Shown here: one piece after another, positions 1-9,383 of the stretch
How the letters are laid out: each line of letters opens with the position of its first letter
Numbering within the stretch: the first letter of the stretch is position 1
Assembly (NCBI RefSeq): GCF_041206865.1
Contig: NZ_JBGEDP010000001.1
Span: 62,001-126,000, forward strand
Length of the DNA stretch: 64,000 nt
From: Mycobacterium sp. HUMS_12744610
GTDB taxonomy: Bacteria > Actinomycetota > Actinomycetes > Mycobacteriales > Mycobacteriaceae
Direction of reading: 5' to 3'
Notes under the pieces: generated by a model
Told to the model about the DNA's origin: nothing
Databases searched by the model: none
Seen by the model: only the letters and a program-made list of their open reading frames with translations
Program-made: the position numbers and the translations under genes

Positions 1-119
1 TGGTCGTCCAGGACGCTCAGCCGCGACACCCCGAGCGTCCGCCAGTGCGACTCCAGCTCGGCCAGAGGGGTGCCGTAGAAGGTGACGCTGTGCACCGACA
101 GGCGCTCGTGGGCCGGCAC
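1..119 (-). CDS. Sugar phosphate isomerase/epimerase-like protein (N-terminal fragment, runs off window)
   Basis: An open frame on the minus strand starts at a GTG (119-117) and leaves the window after 39 codons. The visible residues (VPAHERLSVHSVTFYGTPL, then a segment ending RLSVLDD) resemble the first beta strand and helix of TIM-barrel sugar isomerase/epimerase-like proteins. The gene starts 3 nt after the sulfotransferase stop codon, so it is probably the third gene of a tightly packed minus-strand operon with the F420-type oxidoreductase. Only the N terminus is seen, so the family call is tentative. Confidence 0.5.
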   Translation of the reverse strand, partial: MPAHERLSVHSVTFYGTPLAELESHWRTLGVSRLSVLDD

Positions 120-122
120 GGG

Positions 123-1286
123 TCAGGCCCGGTTCTCGATCGCGACGCCGAAGCGTTCGCGGAAGGCCCGAAACTCGGCGTGCAGGGCGTCGAGGTCCTC
201 GCCGATGTCGGTCAACAGGCGCGTCGAGTAGGTGAACTTGCCGTGGCGGTCGCCGCGGTTGGCTACGAGATAGTCCCGCATCGCCGCCTCGGGCCCGGCC
301 GCCAGGTCGCGGCCGCAGAACGTGTAGTAGCGCCGCACCGTTTCAACCGGATGGGCGACGAAGTCGGTGTAGCGGGCGTGCAGGATGCGCGGGTCGTCGA
401 CCAGCGGATTGGCCATCGTGTTGGCGATGCCGGCCCGGGTCAGCTCCAGGTGCATCTTGGCCGCGGCGTGCAGGTCGATCGGGCCGACCATGCCTTCGGC
501 GATGTCGGCCATCATCATGGTGCGCGACGCGGCGACCTGGACCGGGTCGCGGTGCAGCCACACGATCCGGGCGTCGGGGTAGGTGTCGAACAGCTCCGCG
601 AGCCGGAATCCGTGAAAACCCTTGAGAACCCAGCGTTTTCGGGGGCGCCGGTACTGCAGTTGCTGCAGCATGGCCTTGTGTAGCCGGTATTGTGCGGCCG
701 CGTCGGTGGGCAGCCCGGCCACCAGCGACTGCATCGGGACCCGCCACCACGCGGTCGGCGTCATCACCCGGAAGTCGAAGGCCCAGGTGCGTTCGTCCTC
801 TGGCAGGCCGTCGCCGAGCATGTCGTTGTAGGGGTGGCTGTGCAGCCACTTGGGCAGCTTGGCGTTGATCTCGCGCCAGTCGGCGTCGGCGCGGGCGCGG
901 CGGGGGTCGTCCGGGCCGGCCAGTCCCGGCGGCGGCGACGGGTACATCACCTCCCAGAAGCGCAGCGCCCGCGCGTCCGGGTCGACGGACATCAGCGCGT
1001 GCATGAGCGTGGTGCCCGACCGGGGTTCGCCGGTGACGAACATCGGCGCCTCGATCACCTCGTCGCCGACGGGATAGCGGTTGCGGTCCCCGACGAACTC
1101 CAGCCGCGAGGTCAGCAGCCAATGGCACACCCGGGCGGCCTCGCGCGCACCGTCGGCGTCCAGGCCGAGCGCGTTGAGGTGGTCGACGGCGACGGCGAAG
1201 CGGTGCGGCAGCGTCGGGTCGGCGTAGTCGCGCAACCCGGTCTCGGCCTGCGCGGCCTCCAGCAGCGCCGCGGCGTCGAGGCTCAC
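123..1286 (-). CDS. Sulfotransferase family protein
   Basis: Predicted cytosolic PAPS-dependent sulfotransferase of about 388 residues. The 5'-phosphosulfate binding loop reads TGEPRSGTTLMHAL near residue 85, and the 3'-phosphate binding segment reads WLHRDPVQVAAS near residue 245. Both are diagnostic of the family. I place the start at the GTG whose GTGA overlaps the stop of the upstream oxidoreductase, which implies translational coupling. Mycobacteria carry many such enzymes and the acceptor cannot be read from sequence. The conserved histidine/lysine layout seems intact, so the gene looks functional. Confidence 0.82.
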   Translation of the reverse strand: MSLDAAALLEAAQAETGLRDYADPTLPHRFAVAVDHLNALGLDADGAREAARVCHWLLTSRLEFVGDRNRYPVGDEVIEAPMFVTGEPRSGTTLMHALMSVDPDARALRFWEVMYPSPPPGLAGPDDPRRARADADWREINAKLPKWLHSHPYNDMLGDGLPEDERTWAFDFRVMTPTAWWRVPMQSLVAGLPTDAAAQYRLHKAMLQQLQYRRPRKRWVLKGFHGFRLAELFDTYPDARIVWLHRDPVQVAASRTMMMADIAEGMVGPIDLHAAAKMHLELTRAGIANTMANPLVDDPRILHARYTDFVAHPVETVRRYYTFCGRDLAAGPEAAMRDYLVANRGDRHGKFTYSTRLLTDIGEDLDALHAEFRAFRERFGVAIENRA

Positions 1287-2410
1287 GAGACGGCCCCGCA
1301 CAGCCGCAGCAGTTCGTCCTCGGTCGCCCGGACGTTGGCCGCCGAGGCCTCGGCGTACTTCAGGCCGGCCATGGCGCCGTAGTCGAGGATTTTGGGCACC
1401 CGCAGGCCCGCGTCCACGTACGTCTTGACGATCTCGGCGACCCGCCCCGGGGTACCGTGCGGCACGACGGCCAGGACCATCTCGGGTTGCACCTTGTCCA
1501 GGAACTCCACGATCCGCTCACGGGGCAGCGTCGCGGGGTCGATGTCCTGGAACCCGCGCCAGCCCTCACCCATCGGGTGCTCGAACCCGAAGCCGCGCAA
1601 CGTCTCCGCGGAGACCTGCAGCAGGAACGCCCGCACCAGCGGCGCCCGCAGGATCTCGGCGAGCGCGTCGTCGTCCGCGCCGATCAGGCACACCTGGATG
1701 AAGCACGGCGTGATCGCCATCGGGTCACGGCCCGCGTGTTCGGCGGAAGCCCTTACCGCCGAGAGCATTTCGGCGTAGTGCTCCGGCGTCCAGGCGCCTG
1801 CCGGCCACCACCCGTCGGCGTGGCGGCCGGCGATGTCGAGCATCCGCGGGCCGCTGGCGCCGATCCAGATCGGGGGGAACCGCCCGTCGTAGGGTTCGAT
1901 GTCCAACCGGGCTTGACGCAGCGTGTAGAACCGCCCGTCGAAGTCGATCGGGCCGTCGCTCTCCCACAGCAGCCGGATGACGTTCAGCGCCTCCTCGAAA
2001 CGGGCGACCGGCCGGGCGAAGTCGAAGCCGTAGGGCACCGTGTTCTCGCTCTCGCCGCTGCCCAGGCCGAGGACGAAGCGCCCCTTGGCGAGGTGGTCGA
2101 TGGTCAGCGCCGTCTGCGCGAGCATGCACGGGTGGCGCCGGACCGTGTCGACGACGGCGCTGACGACGGGAACGTTGTCGGTCAGCACCGCGGCCGCCGC
2201 CGCGACCACCAGCCCGTCGAGGTGGCGGTGCGGCGACGGGGAGGCGGCGGCGAGGTCGGTGAACTCGGGGGTCCACAGGGAGTCGGGCCAGAAGCTGACC
2301 AGGTGATCGGGCAGCCAGATCGAGTGGTAGCGGCCGTTGTCCAGCTCTGCGAGGCGAGACAGGTCCAGGGGCAGGGTCGTGCGCAGGAACGCGGCGGGCT
2401 GAACGTTCAT
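1283..2410 (-). CDS. LLM-class F420-dependent oxidoreductase
   Basis: A 375-residue luciferase-like (bacterial luciferase/F420-dependent) TIM-barrel oxidoreductase. Typical family signatures are present: HLAKGRFVLGLGSGE around residue 110, PIWIGASGPRMLDIAGRHADG around residue 180, and an N-terminal strand leading to HSIWLPDHL. It resembles the subgroup that includes mycobacterial ketoreductases and methylene-H4MPT reductase-like proteins; the substrate is unknown. It is the first gene of a minus-strand operon with the sulfotransferase (4-nt overlap) and the isomerase-like fragment. The trio suggests a small modification pathway, which is inference from packing only. Confidence 0.8.
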   Translation of the reverse strand: MNVQPAAFLRTTLPLDLSRLAELDNGRYHSIWLPDHLVSFWPDSLWTPEFTDLAAASPSPHRHLDGLVVAAAAAVLTDNVPVVSAVVDTVRRHPCMLAQTALTIDHLAKGRFVLGLGSGESENTVPYGFDFARPVARFEEALNVIRLLWESDGPIDFDGRFYTLRQARLDIEPYDGRFPPIWIGASGPRMLDIAGRHADGWWPAGAWTPEHYAEMLSAVRASAEHAGRDPMAITPCFIQVCLIGADDDALAEILRAPLVRAFLLQVSAETLRGFGFEHPMGEGWRGFQDIDPATLPRERIVEFLDKVQPEMVLAVVPHGTPGRVAEIVKTYVDAGLRVPKILDYGAMAGLKYAEASAANVRATEDELLRLCGAVS

Positions 2411-2545
2411 CGAGAGATGATGCTAAGCAACCGCCCAGCGCCGTGTCGACGAATTGGCTCTCGCGCCGCCGGACGCCGGCGTGCTATCGCATGCGCTATC
2501 GCTTCGGGAAAGCCACCTGATGCTCGGTGCGCCGAAGCGCGGTGC

Positions 2546-3643
2546 TCACGCCCCGATGATGAACTCTTCGAGCTGGGTGCGCGCGATGTCGTCGGGCAGC
2601 TGCTGCGGCGGGCTCTTCATCAGGTAGGCCGACGCCGGGACCACCGGGCCGCCGATGCCGCGGTCCTTGGCGATCTTGGCCGCGCGCACCGCGTCGATGA
2701 TGACGCCCGCGGAGTTCGGCGAGTCCCACACCTCGAGCTTGTACTCGAGGTTCAGCGGCACGTCGCCGAAGGCGCGACCCTCCAGCCGCACATAGGCCCA
2801 CTTGCGGTCGTCCAGCCAGCCGACGTGGTCCGACGGGCCGATGTGAACGTCCTTGGTGTTGAACTCGCGGTGCAGGTTGGAGGTCACGGCCTGGGTCTTG
2901 GAGATTTTCTTGGACTCCAGGCGCTCGCGCTCGAGCATGTTGAGGAAGTCCATGTTGCCGCCCACGTTGAGCTGCATGGTGCGGTCCAGCTGCACACCGC
3001 GGTCCTCGAACAGCTTGGCCATGACCCGGTGGGTGATGGTGGCGCCGACCTGGCTCTTGATGTCGTCACCGACGATCGGGACCCCCGCGTCGGCGAACTT
3101 CTTGGCCCACACCGGGTCGGAGGCGATGAACACCGGCAGCGCGTTGACGAACGCCACGCCGGCGTCGATGCAGCACTGGGCGTAGAACTTGTCGGCCTCC
3201 TCCGAGCCCACCGGCAGGTAGGACACCAGGACGTCGACCTTGGCGTCCTTGAGCACCTGCACGACGTCGACGGGCTCGACGTCCGAGAGTTCGATGGTGT
3301 CGGCGTAGTACTTGCCGATGCCGTCGAGGGTGGGGCCGCGCTGCACCACCACGTTGGTGGGGGCCACGTCGGCGATCTTGATCGTGTTGTTCTCCGAGGC
3401 GAAGATCGCGTCCGAGAGGTCGAAGCCGACCTTCTTCGCGTCCACGTCGAACGCGGCCACGAACTTCACGTCGCGCACGTGGTACGGGCCGAACCGGACG
3501 TGCATGAGGCCGGGCACCGACGACGACTCGTCGGCGTTCTGGTAGTACTCGACGCCCTGGACCAGCGAGGACGCGCAGTTCCCGACGCCGACGATGGCGA
3601 CTCGTACCTCCGTCAGCGCCCCTGACGGGTTGTGCTCGGTCAT
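2546..3643 (-). CDS. ino1: Inositol-3-phosphate synthase
   Basis: Converts glucose-6-phosphate to 1D-myo-inositol-3-phosphate, the first step to inositol for phosphatidylinositol mannosides, lipoarabinomannan and mycothiol. The product (365 residues) opens with the NAD-binding segment [18 protein letters not shown] and keeps family blocks such as [35 protein letters not shown] and [15 protein letters not shown]. It is close throughout to M. tuberculosis Rv0046c as I recall it. I chose ATG at 3643 because a GGAG element precedes it at good spacing and because homologues start there; an upstream in-frame ATG adds only seven residues. The neighbour padR gene matches the M. tuberculosis order. 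Confidence 0.95.
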   Translation of the reverse strand: MTEHNPSGALTEVRVAIVGVGNCASSLVQGVEYYQNADESSSVPGLMHVRFGPYHVRDVKFVAAFDVDAKKVGFDLSDAIFASENNTIKIADVAPTNVVVQRGPTLDGIGKYYADTIELSDVEPVDVVQVLKDAKVDVLVSYLPVGSEEADKFYAQCCIDAGVAFVNALPVFIASDPVWAKKFADAGVPIVGDDIKSQVGATITHRVMAKLFEDRGVQLDRTMQLNVGGNMDFLNMLERERLESKKISKTQAVTSNLHREFNTKDVHIGPSDHVGWLDDRKWAYVRLEGRAFGDVPLNLEYKLEVWDSPNSAGVIIDAVRAAKIAKDRGIGGPVVPASAYLMKSPPQQLPDDIARTQLEEFIIGA

Positions 3644-3712
3644 AGAGCGTTCTCCTAACCTCATAACTGTTTGAGCCTCGGTGTCTCGGCTGTCGTGTGT
3701 TTCGTGCAGGGA

Positions 3713-4255
3713 TTACGTTTGTTCGGACAGGCCAGGCGCGGCCCGCTCCGCGGCGATGAGCTCGTTGAGCCATTTGACTTCACGTTCGCTGGACTCGAGT
3801 CCGAGCTGGTGCAACTGCCGGGTGTAACGGTCGAACGAGCTGCTGGCCCGTGCCACGGCTTCGCGCAGGCCTTCGCGGCGTTCCTCCACCTGACGGCGGC
3901 GGCCCTCCAGGATCCGCATCCGGGCCTCGGCCGGAGTGCGGTTGAAGAACGCCAGGTGTACCCCGAAGCCGTCGTCGGTGTAGTTGTGCGGGCCTGTGTC
4001 AGCCACCAGCTCGCTGAAGCGCCGGCGACCCTCGTCGGTCAGTCGGTAGACCCGGCGAGCCCGCCGCACCGGAGTGCCGGTCGGGGCGGCGTCCTCGGCG
4101 ATCAACCCGTCGGCTTGCATGCGCCGCAACGCCGGGTAGAGCGAACCGTACGAGAACGCCCGGAATGCGCCGAGCAAGCCGGTCAGCCGCTTACGCAGTT
4201 CGTAGCCATGCATCGGCGACTCGATGAGAAGCCCCAGGATGGCAAGCTCCAGCAT
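3713..4255 (-). CDS. PadR-family transcriptional regulator (Rv0047c-like)
   Basis: A 180-residue regulator with the PadR winged helix at the N terminus (MLELAILGLLIESPMHGYEL, then SYGSLYPALRRMQADGLI) and a C-terminal PadR/AphA-like helical dimerisation region rich in Arg and Glu. A strong AGGAGGT ribosome site lies just before ATG 4255. It is co-oriented with ino1 and 69 bp upstream of it, so co-transcription or control of ino1 is plausible. The promoter region carries an AT-rich near-palindrome, suggesting autoregulation. The ligand is unknown. Confidence 0.9.
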   Translation of the reverse strand: MLELAILGLLIESPMHGYELRKRLTGLLGAFRAFSYGSLYPALRRMQADGLIAEDAAPTGTPVRRARRVYRLTDEGRRRFSELVADTGPHNYTDDGFGVHLAFFNRTPAEARMRILEGRRRQVEERREGLREAVARASSSFDRYTRQLHQLGLESSEREVKWLNELIAAERAAPGLSEQT

Positions 4256-4305
4256 CGACCCACCTCCTTTGCATGTCCGGTTACGACGGCCCGACGCCTC
4301 GGGTC

Positions 4306-4334
4306 ATCCTATCGCGTCGATATATTCGCCACAA
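4306..4334 (-). promoter_or_regulatory. padR promoter with palindromic operator-like spacer
   Basis: On the minus strand a TTGTGG -35 element (4334-4329) and a TAGGAT -10 element (4311-4306) are separated by exactly 17 bp, a good mycobacterial SigA-type promoter for padR. The spacer contains the near-palindrome TCGATATATTCG (read on the plus strand, 4317-4328), an unusual AT-rich patch in this GC-rich DNA. A repressor bound there would block RNA polymerase, so it is the best candidate for a PadR operator. This is inference from position and symmetry. Confidence 0.5.
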
Positions 4335-4423
4335 CACCGCCCATTCGCCCCGCCACCACCTGCGATTGGGGTGGCATTTGACCGGTGTTAACGGCGTGGG
4401 CGGGGTTGGCCCGCAGCCCGTCG

Positions 4424-4745
4424 TCACGACGACGGGTAGTTCACCCGCTTGACGGTCCCGTGTCCTGTGAAGGTGATGTAACCGCCGCCGTAATCGCTCG
4501 ATGACGTACACCGACAGCGACACCGCCCCGGGCGCGGTGGGGTCGTCGGCGGGCTCGACGATCAGATACGTGCTCTTGACGTCGGACGGTTTGATGCCGA
4601 GGGTTTCCGGGGCGCCCCGCAGGATCAGCACCACGGCCGCGACCCCGTCGGGCTTGGCGCCGGGATCTTTCGTGAAGTCCAGCGGAGTCGCCACCGTAAT
4701 CGGCGGTAGCCGGGCCGGGCTCGGGCCGGCGAACGCGCCGGGCAT
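4424..4745 (-). pseudogene. Remnant of an Rv0048c-like secreted/membrane protein gene
   Basis: Between padR and the Rv0049-like gene, where M. tuberculosis has a full-length Rv0048c, only about 105 codons remain on the minus strand. The reading runs MPGAFAGPSPARLPPITV and continues to SLSVYV. One extra base (T4502 on the plus strand) then breaks the frame, and the true end reads SSDYGGGYITFTGHGTV in the next frame, finishing at a TGA at 4426-4424. The N-terminal half, including any membrane anchor, is absent because the Rv0049-like gene starts immediately upstream. Truncation plus frameshift make this a pseudogene. The link to Rv0048c rests on position rather than on a sequence comparison. 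Confidence 0.55.
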
Positions 4746-4793
4746 CAGCTTGCCGCGTATCAGTGGGGCGGATGGCGACGTACTCTGGTGGGC

Positions 4794-5219
4794 GTGCGAC
4801 TGCAGCGACAGGTAGTGGACTACGCGCTTCGGCGGCGCTCCCTGCTGGCCGAGGTCTATTCGGGTCGCACCGGAGTGTCCGAGGTCTGTGACGCGAACCC
4901 GTACTTGTTGCGCGCCGCGAAGTTTCACGGGAAACCGAGCCAGGTGATGTGCCCGATCTGCCGCAAGGAGCAGCTCACCCTGGTGTCGTGGGTGTTCGGC
5001 GAGCACCTGGGCGCGGTGTCGGGGTCGGCCCGCACGGCCGAGGAGCTGGTCTTGCTGGCGACCCGCTTCGAGGAGTTCAAGGTCCACGTGGTGGAGGTAT
5101 GCCGCACCTGCAGCTGGAACCACCTAGTCAAGTCGTACGTGCTCGGCGCGACGCGGCCACCGAAGGGCACCCGCGGAACGCGCAGGGCACGCAACGGCGC
5201 CCGCACCGCCATTGAATGA
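4794..5219 (+). CDS. DUF5318 family protein (Rv0049-like)
   Basis: A small (141-residue) actinobacterial protein with paired cysteines, CPICRK near residue 58 and CRTCSW near residue 103, which look like a zinc ribbon. The N terminus RLQRQVVDYALRRRSLLAEV matches Rv0049, which fixes the start at GTG 4794; another GTG lies 6 nt upstream. The stop overlaps the beginning of ponA1, and this gene-ponA1 linkage is conserved in mycobacteria. The function is unknown; genomic linkage suggests a role connected with cell-wall growth, but nothing in the sequence proves it. Confidence 0.85.
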   Translation: MRLQRQVVDYALRRRSLLAEVYSGRTGVSEVCDANPYLLRAAKFHGKPSQVMCPICRKEQLTLVSWVFGEHLGAVSGSARTAEELVLLATRFEEFKVHVVEVCRTCSWNHLVKSYVLGATRPPKGTRGTRRARNGARTAIE

Positions 5220-7737
5220 CGAAGGCCGCCACGAGCAGTCGTCCACCGGCTGGGACGGGTCGGAGACTGAGCGTTTCGGCAAGCATGCGAACACCGGCGG
5301 GCCCGGCCGCCCGGGGCCCGGCCGGCGTCCGGTTCCGCCCGACGACCGGCTGACGGCGATCCTGCCGCCCGTCACCGACGATCGCTCCCCGCGGCGAGCG
5401 GACCCCATCGACGAGGTCAAGGCCGCGTTGGACAACCCGCCCTCGACGTCGCTGCAGGCCGAGCGGGATCAGCTCGCGGAGGTCAAGGCCGCCCTCGACG
5501 GCCGGCAGGACCGGCCTTTTTCCGGGCGACAGTCGGTGTCGGGGCCCCCGCCCCCGCCCCGTCGCGGCGGCCCGGGCGGAACCCCTGGGCGTTCACCGGC
5601 TCCCGGCTCGAGCTGGGTGGAGCGGGTCAATTGGCGGTGGGTGCGACGGGCGTCCTACCTCGCGGCGGCGGTGCTGGTGCTGTTGCCGCTCGTGACCTTC
5701 GCCATGGCGTACGTCATCGTCGACATCCCCAAGCCGGGCGACATCCGCACCAACCAGGTCTCGACCATTCTGGCCAGCGACGGCTCGGAGATCGCCAGAA
5801 TCGTTCCGCCGGAAGGCAACCGGGTCGATGTCAACCTCAAGCAGGTGCCGGTGCACGTGCGTCAGGCGGTGATCGCCGCCGAGGACCGCAACTTCTACTC
5901 CAACCCCGGGTTCGACTTCACCGCGTTCGCCCGGGCGATCAACCACGACCTGTTCGGCAACGGCGGCCTGCAGGGCGGGTCGACGATCACCCAGCAGTAC
6001 GTCAAGAACGCGCTGGTCGGTTCGGCGCAACACGGGTTCAGTGGCCTGATGCGCAAGGCCAAGGAACTGGTCATCGCCACCAAGATGTCGGGGGAGTGGT
6101 CCAAGGACGACGTCCTGCAGGCCTACCTGAACATCATCTACTTCGGCCGGGGTGCCTACGGCATCTCGGCGGCCGCCAAGGCGTATTTCGACAAGCCCGT
6201 CGAGCAGTTGACCGTCTCGGAAGGGGCGCTGCTGGCCGCGCTGATCCGGCGGCCGTCGACGCTGGACCCCGCCGTCGACCCCAAGGGGGCGAAGGCCCGG
6301 TGGAACTGGGTGCTCGACGGCATGGTCGAGACCAAGGCGCTGTCCCCGGGTGACCGCGCCGCCCAGGTGTTCCCGGAGACCGTGCCGCCCGATCAGGCCC
6401 GTGCGGAGAACCAGACGAGCGGCCCCGACGGGCTGATCGAGCGCCAGGTGACCAAAGAGCTGATGGAGTTGTTCAACATCGACGAGCAGACCCTGAACAC
6501 CCAGGGGCTGCAGGTCACCACCACGATCGAACCGAAGGCCCAGCAGGCCGCGGAGAAGGCGGTGGCCAAGTACCTCCACGGGCAGGACCCCGACATGCGC
6601 GCCGCCGTGGTGTCGATCGACCCGCACGACGGCGCGATCCGCGCCTATTACGGCGGTCCCGACGCCAACGGCTTCGACTTCGCCCAGGCCGGGCTGCAGA
6701 CGGGCTCGTCGTTCAAGGTGTTCTGCCTGATCGCCGCGCTGGAACAGGGCATCGGGCTGGGCTACCAGGTGGACAGCTCCCCACTGACGGTCGACGGCAT
6801 CAAGATCACCAACGTCGACGGCGAGAGCTGCGGGACCTGCAACATCGCCCAGGCGCTCAAGCAGTCGCTGAACACCTCTTATTACCGGCTGATGCTCAAA
6901 CTCAAGGGCGGGCCGCAGGCCGTCGCCGACGCCGCCCACCAGGCCGGCGTCGCGAAGAGTTTCCCCGGCGTCGAACACACGCTGTCCGAGGACGGCAAGG
7001 GCGGGCCGCCCAACAACGGGATCGTGCTGGGCCAATACGAAACCCGGCCGATCGACATGGCGTCGGCCTACGCGACGCTGGCCGACTCGGGCGTCTACCA
7101 CCGGCCGCACTTCGTGCAGAAGGTCGTCAACGCCGAGGGCCAGGTCCTCTTCGACGCCGCCAACTCCGACAACAGCGGCGAGAAGCGGATCGACAAGGCC
7201 GTCGCCGACAACGTCACCGCCGCGATGGAACCGATCGCGGGCTACTCGCGCGGGCACAACCTGGCGGGCGGGCGGCCGTCGGCGGCCAAGACGGGCACCA
7301 CGCAGCTGGGCGACACCAAGGCCGACAAGGACGCATGGATGGTCGGCTACACGCCGTCGCTGTCGACGGCGGTCTGGGTGGGCACCGTGAAAGGTGACCA
7401 GCCGCTGGTGACCGCCTCGGGCGCGCCGGTGTACGGGTCGGGGCTGCCGTCGGACATCTGGAAGGCGACCATGGACGGCGCGCTGAAGGGCACGCCCAAC
7501 CAATCGTTCCCCAAGCCGACCGCGATCGGCGGCTACGCGGGAGTGCCCGCCCCACCACCACCGCCGCCTCCGCAGGCGCCCCCGCCGTCGGAGACGGTCA
7601 TCCAGCCCACAGTGGAGATCGCGCCGGGGATCACCATTCCGGTCGGCCCGCCCACGACGGTCCCGATAGTGCCGCCGCCGTCGGACACCGGGGCCGCACC
7701 GGGCGGCCCGCAAGCCCCCCCACCGCCGCCGCCGTGA
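5212..7737 (+). CDS. ponA1: Bifunctional penicillin-binding protein 1A/1B (PonA1)
   Basis: Class A PBP that polymerises and cross-links peptidoglycan at the cell membrane. The cytoplasmic N terminus (about 140 residues) is Pro- and charge-rich. A transmembrane helix follows (AAVLVLLPLVTFAMAYVIV), then the GT51 glycosyltransferase with the catalytic motif AAEDRNFYSNPGFDF and QGGSTITQQYVKN. The transpeptidase shows TGSSFKVF (SxxK), SLNTSYY (SxN) and AAKTGTTQ (KTG). The C-terminal tail is a Pro-rich low-complexity segment. The start used is TTG 5212, overlapping the end of the upstream gene; the long cytoplasmic tail is in frame and looks real. It overlaps the next gene by GTGA, indicating an operon. 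Confidence 0.95.
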   Translation: MNDEGRHEQSSTGWDGSETERFGKHANTGGPGRPGPGRRPVPPDDRLTAILPPVTDDRSPRRADPIDEVKAALDNPPSTSLQAERDQLAEVKAALDGRQDRPFSGRQSVSGPPPPPRRGGPGGTPGRSPAPGSSWVERVNWRWVRRASYLAAAVLVLLPLVTFAMAYVIVDIPKPGDIRTNQVSTILASDGSEIARIVPPEGNRVDVNLKQVPVHVRQAVIAAEDRNFYSNPGFDFTAFARAINHDLFGNGGLQGGSTITQQYVKNALVGSAQHGFSGLMRKAKELVIATKMSGEWSKDDVLQAYLNIIYFGRGAYGISAAAKAYFDKPVEQLTVSEGALLAALIRRPSTLDPAVDPKGAKARWNWVLDGMVETKALSPGDRAAQVFPETVPPDQARAENQTSGPDGLIERQVTKELMELFNIDEQTLNTQGLQVTTTIEPKAQQAAEKAVAKYLHGQDPDMRAAVVSIDPHDGAIRAYYGGPDANGFDFAQAGLQTGSSFKVFCLIAALEQGIGLGYQVDSSPLTVDGIKITNVDGESCGTCNIAQALKQSLNTSYYRLMLKLKGGPQAVADAAHQAGVAKSFPGVEHTLSEDGKGGPPNNGIVLGQYETRPIDMASAYATLADSGVYHRPHFVQKVVNAEGQVLFDAANSDNSGEKRIDKAVADNVTAAMEPIAGYSRGHNLAGGRPSAAKTGTTQLGDTKADKDAWMVGYTPSLSTAVWVGTVKGDQPLVTASGAPVYGSGLPSDIWKATMDGALKGTPNQSFPKPTAIGGYAGVPAPPPPPPPQAPPPSETVIQPTVEIAPGITIPVGPPTTVPIVPPPSDTGAAPGGPQAPPPPPP

Positions 7738-9383
7738 CCGGCGCCGCCGAGCAGAGCGCCGCCATCTCGCCGGGACGGCTGGCCACCGACCGGCGCAGCC
7801 TGGACACCCGCGACTGCCCCAGCCGCACCGACTTTCTGGGCGCCGCCTTCGCCGACATGGTCGGGGGACCTGTCGGCCGGCACGCACTGATCGGGCGCAC
7901 CCGGGTGATGACCCCGCTGCGGGTGATGTTCGTGATCGCGCTGGTTTTCCTGGCGCTCGGCTATTCGACGAAGGCGGCGTGCCTGCAGAGCCACGGCACC
8001 GGGCCGGGGGACCAGCGGGTGGCCAACTGGGACAACCAGCGCGCCTACTACGAGCTGTGCTACTCCGACACGGTGCCCCTCTACGGCGCGGAGTTGTTGA
8101 GCCAGGGCAAGTTTCCCTACAAGTCAAGCTGGGTCGAAACCGACGCCGACGGTGCGTCGCAGCTGCAGTACGACGGTCGCCCCGCGGTGCGCTACATGGA
8201 GTATCCGGTGCTGACCGGGCTCTACCAGTACGGGTCGATGGCGCTGGCCAAGACCTACACCGCGCTGAGCAAGCTGGGACCGCTGCCGGTGGTGGCCGAG
8301 GTGGTGATGTTCTTCGACGTCGCGGCGTTCGGCCTGGCGCTGGCCTGGCTGGCGACGGTGTGGGCGACCGCGGGCCTGGCCGGGCGGCGGATCTGGGACG
8401 CGGCCCTGGTGGCCGCCTCGCCGCTGGTGATCTTCCAGATCTTCACCAACTTCGACGCCCTGGCCACGGGTTTGGCGATGTCCGGGCTGCTGGCGTGGGC
8501 GCGGCGACGGCCGGTGCTCGCCGGCGTGCTGATCGGGCTGGGCGCCGCGGCCAAGCTGTATCCGCTGCTGTTCCTGGGCCCGATGCTGGTGCTGGGCATC
8601 CGGACCGGGCGCCTCGGCGCGTGGTCCCGCACCGCCGCGACGGCCGCGGCGACGTGGCTGCTGGTGAATCTGCCGGTGCTGGTGCTGTTCCCGCGGGGCT
8701 GGTCGGAGTTCTTCCGGCTCAACACCCGCCGCGGCGACGATATGGACTCGCTGTACTCCGTGGTGAAGTCGTTCACCGGTTGGCGCGGTTTCGATCCCCA
8801 CCTCGGTTTCTGGGAGCCGCCCACGGTGCTCAACATCGTCGTCGCGGTGTCGTTCGCAACGTGTTGCGCGGCAATCGCTTACGTCGTGCTGACCGCGCCG
8901 CGGCGGCCGCGGGTGGCGCAGCTGGCGTTCTTGGTCGTGGCGGTGTTCCTGCTGACCAACAAGGTGTGGAGCCCGCAGTTCTCGCTGTGGCTGGTGCCGC
9001 TGGCCGTGTTGGCGTTGCCGCACCGCCGGATCCTGCTGGCCTGGATGACGATCGACGCGCTGGTCTGGGTGCCGCGAATGTACTACCTGTATTCCGAGCC
9101 GAACCGTACGCTGCCGCAGCAGGTCTTCACCACGACGGTGCTGCTGCGCGACGTGGCCGTCGTCGGATTGTGCGCGCTGGTGGTGTGGCAGATCTACCGG
9201 CCCGAGGAGGATCTGGTGCGCATGCGCGGGTGTCTGGACGACCCGGCCGGCGGGCCGTTCGACCGGGCCCCCGACGCGCCGCCCGGCTGGCTTCCGCAGT
9301 GGTTGCGGCCCGCCGGGCTGCGGCGGCCGGCGGCGCCGGCGGAGACTGACACCGAAGCGGCGACCATCCGGAGGCAGGCATGA
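7734..9383 (+). CDS. Polyprenol-phosphate mannose-dependent GT-C glycosyltransferase (GT87, Rv0051-like)
   Basis: A 549-residue multispanning membrane protein with about ten hydrophobic helices (for example VMFVIALVFLALGYST near the start and ALVVWQIY near the end). A first extracytoplasmic loop carries acidic residues, as in GT-C enzymes that use polyprenyl-phosphate sugars. Similarity in layout and position is to Rv0051 (DUF2029/GT87). It probably adds mannose or arabinose to a cell-envelope glycan on the outer face of the membrane; the donor and acceptor are not determined. The start codon overlaps the ponA1 stop and its stop overlaps the next gene, so the three form an operon. Confidence 0.85.
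   Translation: MTGAAEQSAAISPGRLATDRRSLDTRDCPSRTDFLGAAFADMVGGPVGRHALIGRTRVMTPLRVMFVIALVFLALGYSTKAACLQSHGTGPGDQRVANWDNQRAYYELCYSDTVPLYGAELLSQGKFPYKSSWVETDADGASQLQYDGRPAVRYMEYPVLTGLYQYGSMALAKTYTALSKLGPLPVVAEVVMFFDVAAFGLALAWLATVWATAGLAGRRIWDAALVAASPLVIFQIFTNFDALATGLAMSGLLAWARRRPVLAGVLIGLGAAAKLYPLLFLGPMLVLGIRTGRLGAWSRTAATAAATWLLVNLPVLVLFPRGWSEFFRLNTRRGDDMDSLYSVVKSFTGWRGFDPHLGFWEPPTVLNIVVAVSFATCCAAIAYVVLTAPRRPRVAQLAFLVVAVFLLTNKVWSPQFSLWLVPLAVLALPHRRILLAWMTIDALVWVPRMYYLYSEPNRTLPQQVFTTTVLLRDVAVVGLCALVVWQIYRPEEDLVRMRGCLDDPAGGPFDRAPDAPPGWLPQWLRPAGLRRPAAPAETDTEAATIRRQA

Noticed and set aside
1457..3625. 722-codon plus-strand frame opposite the oxidoreductase and ino1
   Set aside because: It crosses two well-supported minus-strand genes and shows only compositional repeats.
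5593..8127. 844-codon open frame antisense to ponA1
   Set aside because: Same effect; the sense frame has complete glycosyltransferase and transpeptidase motifs.
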